The notes under the pieces: generated by a model
Seen by the model: only the letters and a program-made list of their open reading frames with translations
Databases searched by the model: none
Told to the model about the DNA's origin: nothing
In this document: positions 30,224 to 38,564 of the stretch, piece after piece
Layout of the letters: every line of letters starts with the position of its first letter
Numbering within the stretch: position 1 is the stretch's first letter
NCBI RefSeq assembly: GCF_031157525.1
Contig: NZ_JAVIXR010000009.1
Span: 106,568-170,567 of the forward strand
Length of the DNA stretch: 64,000 bases
Direction: 5' to 3'
Origin: Marinobacter sediminicola
GTDB lineage: Bacteria > Pseudomonadota > Gammaproteobacteria > Pseudomonadales > Oleiphilaceae
Made by a program: the position numbers and the translations under genes

Positions 30224-30862
30224 TTAAATACCCGGGATAAGCCCCATTCTTACGGCTTCGAGTGTTGCCTCCGCTCTTCCAGAGACATTGAGTTTGCGGT
30301 AAATAGCCTTGATGTGGCTGGCCACCGTATTCACTGAAACCCCCAGAAACTCCGCGATGTCACTGCGCCCAAAGCCTTTTGCCAGTAAAAACAGAACTTC
30401 TTTCTCGCGCTCGGAAAGGGCAACGGCTCCTTCGTTATCTTTGGGCTGCTGAAACTGTCTTAGCAGTCTTCGAGATACGGCTGGCGACAAAGGCGGTGAA
30501 CCGGCGGCTATGCCAGACAGGCTATCGATGATGGCTTTGCTGGACTGGTCTTTGAGAAGGTAGCCGTTTGCTCCGGCTCGCAGGGCTTCGAACAGGTGTT
30601 TGTCATCATCGAAGATGGTTGCTACTACAAGATAGGTGTCAGGTGAGTGGAGTTTGAAATGCCGCAACAGATCCGTTCCGCTACCGTCTGGTAGGCTGAG
30701 ATCAACAATCGCCAGGTGCGCCGAATTATCTGAAAGCCAGCTGTAAGCTTGCTCCAGAGTACCGGATTGATGAATGCTGGAAGTGGGGAAGACGTCTTGA
30801 GCCAAACCGACGAGCCATTCCCTGGTTACTTCATGGTCTTCGATAACTAATACATTTTGCAT
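30224..30862 (-). CDS. NarL/LuxR-family response regulator
   Basis: A 212-residue DNA-binding regulator. The receiver domain has the acidic pair E8/D9, the phospho-acceptor D54 in AIVDLSLPDG and a conserved lysine in YLLKDQ. The C-terminal LuxR helix-turn-helix is LSEREKEVLFLLAKGFGRSDIAEFLGVSVNTVASHIK. It receives phosphate from the kinase encoded just downstream. Targets are unknown. Confidence 0.94.
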   Translation of the reverse strand: MQNVLVIEDHEVTREWLVGLAQDVFPTSSIHQSGTLEQAYSWLSDNSAHLAIVDLSLPDGSGTDLLRHFKLHSPDTYLVVATIFDDDKHLFEALRAGANGYLLKDQSSKAIIDSLSGIAAGSPPLSPAVSRRLLRQFQQPKDNEGAVALSEREKEVLFLLAKGFGRSDIAEFLGVSVNTVASHIKAIYRKLNVSGRAEATLEAVRMGLIPGI

Positions 30863-31072
30863 CTACTGATCGCCCCCAATCATTTCCTTTGAGCCGGCAG
30901 GTTCAGAGTGTAGCCAGTTGAATCTAGCAGTCCGGTGTCAAAATTCCCAGAGCGGATGGCGGGAGTAACCCGTTTGTGTGATGTGTGGATGCCATGAGGC
31001 TAGCTAGGCGAGCTGGTGGGGTGCTGGAAAGGTGGGGCAAGAAATGAGTCTGGCCGGGGAAAGCAGACATAA

Positions 31073-31108
31073 AAAAAATCCAACTACCGCTAAGTAGTTG
31101 GATTTTTT
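31073..31108. terminator. Bidirectional terminator at the island edge
   Basis: AAAAAATCCAACTA and TAGTTGGATTTTTT form a 14-bp stem. On the minus strand it lies 10 bases downstream of the tRNA 3'-end fragment, just where the terminator of a tRNA gene would sit. It probably ended the original tRNA transcript before the island separated it from its gene. Confidence 0.88.
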
Positions 31109-31117
31109 AGGGAATTT

Positions 31118-31140
31118 TGGTCGGGACGGTAGGATTTGAA
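31118..31140 (-). other. Attachment site: 3' end of a tRNA gene (probably tRNA-Pro)
   Basis: Read on the minus strand, these 23 bases run from a T-loop (TTCAAAT) through a CCTAC stem half to an acceptor strand CGTCCCG, discriminator A and CCA. The implied first base pair C1-G72 with A73 is characteristic of bacterial tRNA-Pro. Nothing to the right continues into a tRNA, so it is only a fragment. With an integrase nearby, this is best read as one att repeat left by integration into the tRNA 3' end. The intact tRNA should be at the other island end, beyond the window. Confidence 0.8.
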
Positions 31141-31165
31141 GTTATTTTATACGCTTTCTCGCCCG

Positions 31166-31201
31166 CTCTCGCACGGTAAATCAAACGGTTACGTGCGAGA
31201 G
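31166..31201. repeat. 10-bp perfect inverted repeat near the att site
   Basis: CTCTCGCACG (31166-31175) is matched exactly in inverse by CGTGCGAGAG (31192-31201) with a 16-base spacer. It lies 25 bases inside the presumed att junction, where integrase or excisionase arm sites are often found. Its role is not shown. Confidence 0.5.
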
Positions 31202-31340
31202 GGTGCGGTGCTGTAGTCGAATTGGGACAAATTTTGGGACATCGGGAAACCTCTGAATAGGGTTCACTGCTATTAGGAGTTAGATCACCTTCTGCGAAGC
31301 CGAATGCAAGAACAAGTAACGCAAGACTTGTCGCAAGATC

Positions 31341-31760
31341 TTTTTGGAGCGGATGGACAAACTAATTCCCTGGAAGCAGTTGGAGAAAAAAGCGCCCCGG
31401 CCATGGAAGACGCCCTGTACTAGATTCAATCTATGCGTCACGTTCCGAACGTGCAGCTGATCAGGTTGCCGGAATAAATTAGTATTCTCAAGTTCCGGCA
31501 TTTTCTGGAGCGCCATGGTGTGGTCGAAGGGTTGTTCACAGAGGTTAGCAGGCACCTGGAGACATACGGCCTGATGCTGCGCGAAGGCAGAATTGCTGAT
31601 GTCTTTCCAACTACGACATTATGCTGGCGGGAACATTTTCCAGGGTGAGAAGTAGCGTGTATTCGGTAATGCTGGTTATCTTGGAATTCAAGCGCGGGAT
31701 GAGCGCAGGGAGCGCAAAACAGTAACTGGCTGAACTTGCTAGACGCGTTCAACAATCTTC
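31341..31760 (+). pseudogene. Decayed IS5-family transposase
   Basis: Fragments of an IS5-type transposase can be read in order on the plus strand but in different frames with a stop. They are FLERMDKLIPWKQLEKK, AMEDALY (stop) IQSMR, ILKFRHFLERHG, LETYGLMLREGRIADV and later GNAGYLGIQARDE. These match the family's N-terminal region, the DPAMEDALYEI segment and the DAGYQG region. Most of the catalytic domain is deleted. It cannot make an active enzyme. It marks old IS activity at the island edge. Confidence 0.8.
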
Positions 31761-31858
31761 CAGCAGGTGGGAAATGTTTTCTGGCGAGGGGTTGGTGCGC
31801 CCGAATTCCGCCAAAATGGCGGTAAACGGGCAGAACCTGAACGAAAAGCGAGGGTGAT

Positions 31859-33007
31859 TCAAACCGTTTCGAGAACCACCTTCAATTTATCCATTTCTCG
31901 ATCGCTTTCCTCGCCATTTAGCCACCGCGCATACGTCGTGAGCAGGACGATAACGCTATGGCCAAGTTGGTTCGCCACAAATGCCGGATTCATTCCGGCC
32001 ATCAGGCATTGGGTAGCGTACGTATGGCGTGTGTTGTAGGTTCGTCGGTGTCTTATGCCCAGCGCCTTTAGAGCTGCCGTGAAGATTACCCGGGGTGGTT
32101 TGTCCGTTAGCCATGCCTCATTCGTTCTTGGGCTTCGAAAAACTTGTTCGCCAAACTGATAGGTTAATTTTTTTGCTTCATAAAGTGCCTCTTTGGCTTT
32201 GTCATTCAAAAAAACTTCCCGAGCTCTATTTGTTTTTGTTTGATGGTTTAGTTGGCCTCGGATGCGGGTTTTGCTCACCTTTACCGCACCGCGATTCCAG
32301 TCAATGTCATTCCACGTTAGAGCTAGCATTTCGGAAGTCCGCATTCCCGTCCAGAATGCAAACTGTACATAGGTAGCATAGATCAGTTCCGGTCCTTCAT
32401 TGTTGGCGTATAAGTAATTAATTATATTTTCAGCCTCTTTAGGTGAAAAGGGATCAACTTCCACCTTCTGATGTTTAATGTTTTTAATCTTTTCTGCAGG
32501 GTTGCGATCAATCACTTCGTCATCAACTGCCATCTCAAATACTTGTCGTAAGGGGATCAAAACATTATTTCTTGTTTTCATAGATTTCCATTCAATTTCT
32601 GCAATATCTTGCTTTAATTCAGATACGGTAAATGAATCAATTGGACGCTCTGCATATAGAGGTTGCCAGTACTTCATTAGTGCTTTTCTATATGTGTCCA
32701 AGGTTCCTTCAGAAACAGAGGCAGTATTTAGATACATTTGAGCATACTGGCTAAATAGTGGCACGTTACTATTAACGTATTCAGGCTGATCGAACTGCGG
32801 AAAATATTCCGCAAGTTCTTTCCATGTTAGTGTTTGGAACCGGGCTTTGTTCGTAAGCTCAGCTCGTAGATGGGCTGCCTGCCTGATGTTTGTTTTGGTT
32901 GGTTTCCGCGGCCAGATCGGCTCGAACCTTTTTCCTTCCCACGTGAATCGAATTTTAATGCCTGATCCGTGGGGGCGGATGCCTGTTGGAAATTCCTTAG
33001 TAGCCAT
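31859..33007 (-). CDS. int: Tyrosine recombinase (island integrase)
   Basis: A 382-residue phage-type integrase. The N-terminal part (residues 1-60) looks like the DUF3596/arm-binding domain, with a SAM-like core-binding domain at about 80-170. The catalytic domain has R223 (GMRTSE), YNTRHT with R327, LGHS with H350 and the nucleophile Y359 (TTYARW). The usual first histidine of the HxxR box appears as tyrosine, which is tolerated in the family. It should catalyse integration at the tRNA att site 720 bases away. Its 5' end overlaps the excisionase-like gene. Confidence 0.93.
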   Translation of the reverse strand: MATKEFPTGIRPHGSGIKIRFTWEGKRFEPIWPRKPTKTNIRQAAHLRAELTNKARFQTLTWKELAEYFPQFDQPEYVNSNVPLFSQYAQMYLNTASVSEGTLDTYRKALMKYWQPLYAERPIDSFTVSELKQDIAEIEWKSMKTRNNVLIPLRQVFEMAVDDEVIDRNPAEKIKNIKHQKVEVDPFSPKEAENIINYLYANNEGPELIYATYVQFAFWTGMRTSEMLALTWNDIDWNRGAVKVSKTRIRGQLNHQTKTNRAREVFLNDKAKEALYEAKKLTYQFGEQVFRSPRTNEAWLTDKPPRVIFTAALKALGIRHRRTYNTRHTYATQCLMAGMNPAFVANQLGHSVIVLLTTYARWLNGEESDREMDKLKVVLETV

Positions 33008-33219
33008 GTCTTTACACCTTTAATTGAAACCCAAATTTGACCGTCAGGGTCATGAATGAATTGTTCGCCCGATTTCCATTTTCCCGCCCGAATTTTGCCT
33101 TTCGCCCACAGAGGTTTTTTTCCAAAAATTTCACAAACTCGCCCATGCGGTAGCCAATCTAATGACTCCAGGTCAATGGTTATTGATGAGTTGTTCAGTA
33201 CTTCATTGATTGAACTCAT
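32827..33219 (-). CDS. xis: Excisionase-like protein overlapping the integrase gene
   Basis: A 130-residue protein starting at ATG 33219 behind AAGGTG. Residues 15-75 have the winged-helix excisionase pattern: WLPHGRVCEIFG, a basic helix (WAKGKIRAGKW) and PDGQIWVSIKGVKTWL. Excisionases steer the integrase toward excision. The last 180 bases overlap integrase in another frame, so the basic C-terminal tail may not be functionally constrained. The function is inferred from the fold pattern and position. Confidence 0.7.
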   Translation of the reverse strand: MSSINEVLNNSSITIDLESLDWLPHGRVCEIFGKKPLWAKGKIRAGKWKSGEQFIHDPDGQIWVSIKGVKTWLLRNFQQASAPTDQALKFDSRGKEKGSSRSGRGNQPKQTSGRQPIYELSLRTKPGSKH

Positions 33220-33405
33220 GATATCTACACCTTTTATTTAATAATCATGTTTATTTAGTTTTTAAGTTTTTTGATTCTGTTCACATGCTTATTATTTTAC
33301 TACATTTAAGGTTTTCACCAAGGAAATAGATATATAAAGAAAGTTCTAGGCTTCAGTTCTAGTGTGATAATTTTCATGAATATAAAGTATTTAAGATCTG
33401 AATAA

Positions 33406-33609
33406 TTAAAACCATTTTGGTCCGTTGGACTGTAATAAATCATCATTATTTAACTTATTGCTTGTTTCTTTTTCAGTTTGAAGCCGAATGAATTGTGACT
33501 TCTCTCCTCGATGCGTTCTGATAAGTAGCGAAATTTCTACTTCATGAAACTCTTCTGCTTCTTGAGCGATATCTCGGATCTCTTGCATCAGGGCTTGAAT
33601 GTTGCGCAT
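33406..33609 (-). CDS. Small unknown protein, paralogue of the 60600-60800 gene
   Basis: A 67-residue protein with start ATG 33609 after AGGAGA. The central part (EEFHEVEISLLIRTHRGEKS) aligns with the small protein at 60600-60800; 16 of 28 positions are identical by eye over the core, ending in IRLQ(T/S)E. The family is not recognised. The beta-rich centre and acidic N-terminal helix suggest a small alpha/beta protein. The AT-rich 170 bases toward xis probably hold the int-xis promoter. Confidence 0.6.
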   Translation of the reverse strand: MRNIQALMQEIRDIAQEAEEFHEVEISLLIRTHRGEKSQFIRLQTEKETSNKLNNDDLLQSNGPKWF

Positions 33610-33910
33610 GTGGTTCTCCTGGGTGGGATTGAGTTCCAGTTCAGACTACAACATTGTTTTGATCGAGCAAGCAGATGGGGGAGCGGGAACGGGAACTGGT
33701 CACTCTGTAGCAGAGACCAGACAATGTTTTTGGGTACTGCCTATTTTTTGTCTTGGCCGGGGGCAATAAGTTAATTTGTACTATGAGAAAATTAGTATTA
33801 TTCCTCCTTCTTTGACGACGATCCCGAGACCGTCGATTTTGAGGGGCTCGGGATCTTCATTTTCAGACACTTGGGCCTGTGAGTATGCCCAAGCCCGTCA
33901 TGAATATATA
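33610..33910. other. Non-coding gap before the IS21-type element
   Basis: No convincing gene is seen. It holds a 9-bp perfect inverted repeat, GATCCCGAG (33820-33828) and CTCGGGATC (33847-33855), and a second shorter pair (CTTGGGC/GCCCAAG) just after it. They could be a terminator or an end of an older insertion. The ribosome-binding site of the small gene to the left is at its left edge. Confidence 0.5.
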
Positions 33911-33956
33911 TTCTGGACGAACGTGAACACCTGTTCTGGAGCAAGGTGAACACTTT
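33911..33956 (+). repeat. Two tandem IS21-type terminal repeats
   Basis: TTCTGGA-CGAACGTGAACAC-CTG (33911-33933) is followed directly by TTCTGGA-GCAAGGTGAACAC-TTT (33934-33956). Multiple 20-24-base repeats at the left end are typical of IS21-family elements and bind the IstA transposase. They lie 44 bases before the istA start. No matching right-end repeats are seen. Confidence 0.7.
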
Positions 33957-34000
33957 TATCAGGTTGTTTGCTATTCTGTTCTTTTTTCGGAATCAGGGTT

Positions 34001-35470
34001 ATGCCGGCGAAGAGAACACCAATGCGCCAAATCAGAGAGGTCCTTCGGCTAAGGCTGGCAGTCGGGCTCTCAATTCGGCAAGTGAGCGCTGCTGCGAAGA
34101 CTAGTGTTGGTGCAACCTATAAGATTTTGGCCCGGGCCGGTGCCTGTGAGTTGACCTGGCCCCTGCCAGAGGATCTGGACGATGGTCGTCTGGCGGCGAT
34201 GTTCTATCCCCGCTCTGATCTCATTTCAGCTTCCCGCTATCAGATGCCAGACTGGCCGAACGTGCATCAGGAACTCAAACGCAAAGATGTGACCAAGCAG
34301 TTGCTATGGGAGGAATATACGGCTCGGTACCCCAACCGGTATTACAGCTACTCTCAGTATTGTCATCGCTACTGTTACTGGCTGAAGCAGCAAAAGCGTT
34401 CCATGCGCTACACCCACAAGGCCGGTGAAAAATGCTTCATTAATTACTGCGGTCCTACTGTTCCCATCGTCAACCCACAAACCGGCGAAATCCGCCTGGC
34501 TCAGGTATTTGTTGCCGTGCTGGGTGCCTCCAGTTACACCTACGCAGAAGCCACCTGGAGTAAGGAATTACAGAATTGGCTGCTGAGTCATGTGCGGGCC
34601 TTTGAATTCTTCGGAGGTGTACCGAGGACGGTGGTGCGGGTCGACCCGCGCAGAGGTGTTAACAAAGCGTGTCGGCTCGCCCCGGGCAAGAATTCCAGCT
34701 ACCAGCAACTTGCGACTCATTACCAGGTCGCGGTGATGCCGGCAATGCCCTCCAAGGGTAAATCTAAAGCCGCAGTGGGTGTTCAGATCGTTGAGCGTTG
34801 GATCCTGGCCCGGTTACGACACCAGACCTTCTTTACCTTGGCGGAGCTGAATCAGTGCATCAATAATTTGCTGGACGACCTGAACAGCCGTCCGTTCAAA
34901 CGTCTACCGGGGAATCGGCAGGGAGCCTTCAGGGCGCTAGATCAGCCCGCCCTGGGAGCCCTGCCTAATAACCCTTATGAGTACGTCGATATCCGACGCA
35001 GCCGGGTCAACATTGATTGCCACATTGAGTTCAGCCAACACCATTACTCGGTACCACACCAGTATGTGGGCGAGCAGGTGGAGATCCATGCCAGTGAGCA
35101 TCTGGTGCAGATCTTCTTTCAACAGCAACAGATTGCCTGCCATCCCCGCAGCCATAGGCTTGGTATCACTACCGAGCCCAAGCACATGCCTACCGGTAAC
35201 AGAAAGGACCAGCAGTGGACGCCTGGCCGCTTTAAAAACTGGGCCCGAGATATTGGGCCAGACACTCTGGCCTGGATTAGTGATCGACTGGATGAGCGGG
35301 CACACCCAGAACAGGCCTACCGAGTCTGTCTCGGACTGCTCAACCTCAACAAGGCCTATCCCAGCCCACGCCTGAACACTAGTTGCCGTATCGCCAACAG
35401 GGAGGGCCTAAGACAGTTGAAACACATCAAGGCCATTCTTCAAAGCAACCGCGATAAGATGCCGGAGTAG
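34001..35470 (+). CDS. istA: IS21-family transposase IstA, catalytically altered
   Basis: A 489-residue protein starting at ATG 34001; an ATG at 33968 would add 11 residues inside the end region. The N-terminal helix-turn-helix (IREVLRLRLAVGLSIRQVSAAAK) and the core GEIRLAQVFVAVLGASSYTY are typical of IstA. In relatives the first catalytic residue is the D of FVDYxG, but here it is N148 (FINYCG). The VPDN segment is altered to VRVDPR, and the catalytic E of KAKVExGV is A258 (KSKAAVGV). The ORF is otherwise intact to its C terminus. It is probably unable to transpose. Confidence 0.88.
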   Translation: MPAKRTPMRQIREVLRLRLAVGLSIRQVSAAAKTSVGATYKILARAGACELTWPLPEDLDDGRLAAMFYPRSDLISASRYQMPDWPNVHQELKRKDVTKQLLWEEYTARYPNRYYSYSQYCHRYCYWLKQQKRSMRYTHKAGEKCFINYCGPTVPIVNPQTGEIRLAQVFVAVLGASSYTYAEATWSKELQNWLLSHVRAFEFFGGVPRTVVRVDPRRGVNKACRLAPGKNSSYQQLATHYQVAVMPAMPSKGKSKAAVGVQIVERWILARLRHQTFFTLAELNQCINNLLDDLNSRPFKRLPGNRQGAFRALDQPALGALPNNPYEYVDIRRSRVNIDCHIEFSQHHYSVPHQYVGEQVEIHASEHLVQIFFQQQQIACHPRSHRLGITTEPKHMPTGNRKDQQWTPGRFKNWARDIGPDTLAWISDRLDERAHPEQAYRVCLGLLNLNKAYPSPRLNTSCRIANREGLRQLKHIKAILQSNRDKMPE

Positions 35471-35527
35471 CAGCCCCTGCCAACAAACAGCACGGAGCTC
35501 TGACTGTCGACTTTCTTAGGCGTGGAT

Positions 35528-36442
35528 TCAACAATTTAAAATGCGACCTAACTCTCGCACTGCTTGGGCGTGACTGGCCGTACTCATTTTCGAGAGGTTG
35601 TGTAGTTTCCAACGCGCTGCGGGCAGATGTTCAGCACCCTCAATACCGAGCAAGTGCCATTCTGGGGTTCGGCGTTTGAATGACATCAGAAATTGTCGCT
35701 CAGATTTCGTTAGTGATGAGTTAATCAAATCAATCAGGCGCGCCCGTGTGGTTTCCAGCTCGTTCAGGGAGACATCTTCATGAGTCATGCTTTTGAACTC
35801 TCCCTCATACAGCTCTGAGATGTCTTTGAAGTGCGGGCGAAGCAGTTCAGCGATAGGTCGGTTGTGGCTAATCATGTAAACCAGCACAGCCCTCCTGAGG
35901 CTGTCGGTGATCCCTTCGTTATCCAGTAGCCACTTCACGTCGAATAGATCCCTGGGGTGCTGCCGGTCCAGAGCTGCACAGATTTTCCCCGCGTATAGAT
36001 CTGCAAAGTGGACTACCTGCATCTCTGCAAATCCGAATTCTTCCTCCACACCCTCGCAGACAGAGATAACACTGGGTTCGTAAACTGTGCCGCGCAACAC
36101 AGGTGATAGTTCAATTTTGATTAGAGAGTGCTCGTTGCGAACCGTGAGCCGCAATGCATCCTGTTTGTCTTTGAACGATTCCACCACATGAGCACCATGA
36201 ATTCCGAGTCGGATCGACTCGGCTAATTCGGAGAGACTTTTTTTAATCGAATCCAGCGCATCGTTGCGCTCCATCATGGGAAGAAAGACAAGGTCGATGT
36301 CTACCGACAAACGAGGGAGGTCGCGGATAAAAAGGTTGATGGCGGTGCCGCCTTTGAGGGCAAAACACTTATGTTCAGCCACGTAAGGAATGATTTGAAG
36401 TAAAAGCTGAACTTGGCTGTAGTAGTAGTTTCGTTTATCCAT
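35528..36442 (-). CDS. abiEii: AbiEii nucleotidyltransferase toxin
   Basis: A 304-residue protein with the DUF1814/AbiEii nucleotidyltransferase pattern: GGTAINLFIRDLPRLSVDID, giving the G31-G32 and D48/D50 catalytic motif, a FADLYAGKICAALDRQHPRDLFDV segment and a helical C terminus. Related toxins transfer nucleotides to tRNA or other targets and cause growth arrest on phage infection. It overlaps the antitoxin gene by eight bases and follows it in the operon, as in other AbiE systems. Confidence 0.93.
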   Translation of the reverse strand: MDKRNYYYSQVQLLLQIIPYVAEHKCFALKGGTAINLFIRDLPRLSVDIDLVFLPMMERNDALDSIKKSLSELAESIRLGIHGAHVVESFKDKQDALRLTVRNEHSLIKIELSPVLRGTVYEPSVISVCEGVEEEFGFAEMQVVHFADLYAGKICAALDRQHPRDLFDVKWLLDNEGITDSLRRAVLVYMISHNRPIAELLRPHFKDISELYEGEFKSMTHEDVSLNELETTRARLIDLINSSLTKSERQFLMSFKRRTPEWHLLGIEGAEHLPAARWKLHNLSKMSTASHAQAVRELGRILNC

Positions 36443-37232
36443 GCTCGTGGGAGTCCTCGTGCATTTCTTTTGGAACAGTGATTGCCCATCGGGTGTCGAG
36501 CTTGCCGTGCTTGGCTATAACCCGCTTGCCGGCTCCCAAGTCATATTCGTTTGGGTCCAGACGTTTGGACCAAGCATGGCCTTGTCGTTCAGCTAACCAT
36601 AAAAATAGTCGTTTAACCTTGATACTGCGGCAAGCTTTTAAGAGAGTATCGATCTTTCTCGGTGAAAGGCTGGAGAGCCCTTGCATGAGCGCGTTGGCAT
36701 GCTCAAAACTGACCGTCGAAGGTACCTCGGTCAGCACCTCCAGAATGGCTTTCTCAGGACACGAATATAAAACGGGAGGTCGTTCGGCTAACCACTTGTG
36801 TTCACGAAGAAACCTTGGATTTGTCATGACTGACTCTGGCCATAGCCTGAGGGTGCCGTGCCGCTCGAAGGTGGCAGTGACTGCAATTCTGCTGATCCAA
36901 GCTGGTAAGGGGTACTCTGAGTAGAGCTGAATCCGTACCTCCGCACTTGTTGACAAAAAATGTGTTAAACCGGTGAGATCTAATGCAGTTAAACCACCTA
37001 CATGGACGGGCTTTTCTGACATTCGTTGAAGGGACGCAACTACGCCGTGCCAGCTAGTGGATTTTTCGTAGAGGGTGTAAACACCAGCGGTAAGCGGTAT
37101 CAGAGTTTGACTGCGTATGGCATTGTCTAAGAAGTGCAGGTTTAAGCCCTGCTCCAGTAACCAGCGTTTGGTTGCTACCATAAAAGGTGGCAGTAGGTCT
37201 TTAAGTTCGTCGCGAGATTCCTTGTTAAGCAT
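36435..37232 (-). CDS. abiEi: AbiEi antitoxin / transcriptional repressor
   Basis: A 265-residue protein of the longer AbiEi type. The N-terminal winged helix (about residues 15-70, LDNAIRSQTLIPLTAGVYTL) and the middle domain with VHVGGLTALDL and the SCPEKAILEVL segment match the family. It would repress its own promoter and neutralise AbiEii without forming a stable complex (type IV). Upstream, 37233-37442 is AT-rich and should hold the promoter; AbiEi normally binds inverted repeats there. Confidence 0.9.
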   Translation of the reverse strand: MLNKESRDELKDLLPPFMVATKRWLLEQGLNLHFLDNAIRSQTLIPLTAGVYTLYEKSTSWHGVVASLQRMSEKPVHVGGLTALDLTGLTHFLSTSAEVRIQLYSEYPLPAWISRIAVTATFERHGTLRLWPESVMTNPRFLREHKWLAERPPVLYSCPEKAILEVLTEVPSTVSFEHANALMQGLSSLSPRKIDTLLKACRSIKVKRLFLWLAERQGHAWSKRLDPNEYDLGAGKRVIAKHGKLDTRWAITVPKEMHEDSHEHG

Positions 37233-37442
37233 AGTTTATAAATTTCTCAAAATACGGCAGTTTGTAGCGTGTTTTTAGTAGAACTTAAACCACCATAGTC
37301 GGAAAAGTTTAAATTATCTAATAAATACGTCATTAATTGCCGCAAAATTAAGAAAATGTAAATTTGGTGGTGATTGTGATGAAAGTGTCACGCGCCACGT
37401 GTGCAACCAAGTAGACAGAGCACCCCCGTGCTTGCGCTTCAG

Positions 37443-38171
37443 CTAGAACGCATGAACGCTTATGTCTGGAGAGGGAGCCCAGGTCGGGTGCATTTCTTTC
37501 ATGCCGCGCGGCTCACCCCATTGGTTGCTGCGGAAGAGGCCCACAGCTGTATTAATAGCTTTGTCCACCGATCCATAGGCCTCAGTCGCCATGTCTCCGT
37601 GTAAAATACTCCACGAAACCTGAGCGGCAAAATGCTCGATATCCTGTGTTAAATGCAACTTGCTATTAAGTATGCGCCGAACAGTTTTGATCTCGATTTG
37701 CAGTTTGTCAGGTGGCGCGACTGACTGTTCGTCAGCCAGACTTTTTGCGAAACTCAGCAGGCCTTTTTTGGGATCAGATTTGAGGTCGCTGCGATAGCGC
37801 TCGTGCGCAACATACTGTAGTAGTTTTTTTGGAAATAGAATTTTCGTTGTTGATACTCGTTGACGAAACGGATCTAGGCTCGATTTTCCATTGTTCACGC
37901 GGTGTATCAATGATGCGTCGATCAGAGCACGATTTGCGCGTTCAACGGAGGATCGAGAGATTCCGAGACGCTCTTGCAGGGTCTCGGCACTGATATTACA
38001 TTGCCAGCTGCCTTCCATTTTTCCGAGTCTCCAGTACTCCAGGAAAACGCGAATGGCTGAGCTGCTCAGTTTGGCCTCGTTATAGAGATAGTTTTCCAGC
38101 GCTATTGGGGTGTTACGGTATTCATAATGGCGGTCAATAAACTGCGCAATCTGCGCTTCGCGAGTGGTCAT
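37443..38171 (-). CDS. Winged-helix protein, replication-initiator- or regulator-like
   Basis: A 242-residue protein. Residues 55-95 form a clear helix-turn-helix (NISAETLQERLGISRSSVERANRALIDASLIHRV) of the HTH_36 type found in plasmid replication proteins and phage regulators. The rest is helical and basic, with no recognised catalytic motif. It lies between AbiE and the candidate mobilisation region, so a role in replication or control of the mobile element is plausible. It starts at ATG 38171. Confidence 0.7.
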   Translation of the reverse strand: MTTREAQIAQFIDRHYEYRNTPIALENYLYNEAKLSSSAIRVFLEYWRLGKMEGSWQCNISAETLQERLGISRSSVERANRALIDASLIHRVNNGKSSLDPFRQRVSTTKILFPKKLLQYVAHERYRSDLKSDPKKGLLSFAKSLADEQSVAPPDKLQIEIKTVRRILNSKLHLTQDIEHFAAQVSWSILHGDMATEAYGSVDKAINTAVGLFRSNQWGEPRGMKEMHPTWAPSPDISVHAF

Positions 38172-38330
38172 GATCGTTAGAATTTTCTATGGTCGGTGAG
38201 CGTGTGACAGCTAATTTACCGAGTATTTTTGTTTTCAGGTACCTTGATTACATTTTATTACGTTGTGGTCGATTCGGTGTTGGCGAGAACAGCGACCTAG
38301 CACTGCATTCTTTGAGAGGGGAAAGTAGGC

Positions 38331-38549
38331 ATGAAAATGACGATTGAGATTACATTTGGTGCCCGCGAAACGTTGCCAGTGCTGCTTCGTAATCAAGCTC
38401 GCCTGCTGGGTTTAACTGACGCTGAGTATGCGAGGCGTTTAATCGTTGAGGGAATGGAGCGGCTGGCGGCTGATAGTGAGCCCTCGGAGCCTGGCAAAAC
38501 GCTAGAGGATTTTTTAGTAAGAAACGGAGCGCTCTATCCTAAGGAATAG
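38331..38549 (+). CDS. Small unknown protein
   Basis: A 72-residue protein starting at ATG 38331 after a purine-rich GAGAGGGG region. The pattern is a short beta strand (KMTIEITFG), then two helices (LPVLLRNQARLLGLTDAEYARRLIVEGMERL), somewhat like a ribbon-helix-helix DNA-binding protein, then an acidic tail. The family is not recognised. It is divergent from the winged-helix gene. Confidence 0.55.
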   Translation: MKMTIEITFGARETLPVLLRNQARLLGLTDAEYARRLIVEGMERLAADSEPSEPGKTLEDFLVRNGALYPKE

Positions 38550-38564
38550 AGCGCCGAACGACTG

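Larger units (their letters stand above)
33911..35500 (+). mobile_element. Partial IS21-family element (left end plus istA only)
   Basis: The left terminal repeats and a long istA are present. The second gene, istB, which encodes the AAA+ helper ATPase and normally overlaps or abuts istA, is absent, and no right-end repeats are found. The AbiE operon begins about 60 bases after istA. The right boundary given is approximate. Confidence 0.75.

Noticed and set aside
31118..31140. A complete tRNA gene
   Set aside because: Only the last 23 bases of a tRNA are present; the sequence to the right shows no anticodon or D-arm.
31859..33007. Integron integrase IntI as source of the attC-like sites
   Set aside because: The protein has a phage-type N-terminal domain, no IntI-specific insert was seen, and it lies beside the tRNA att site.
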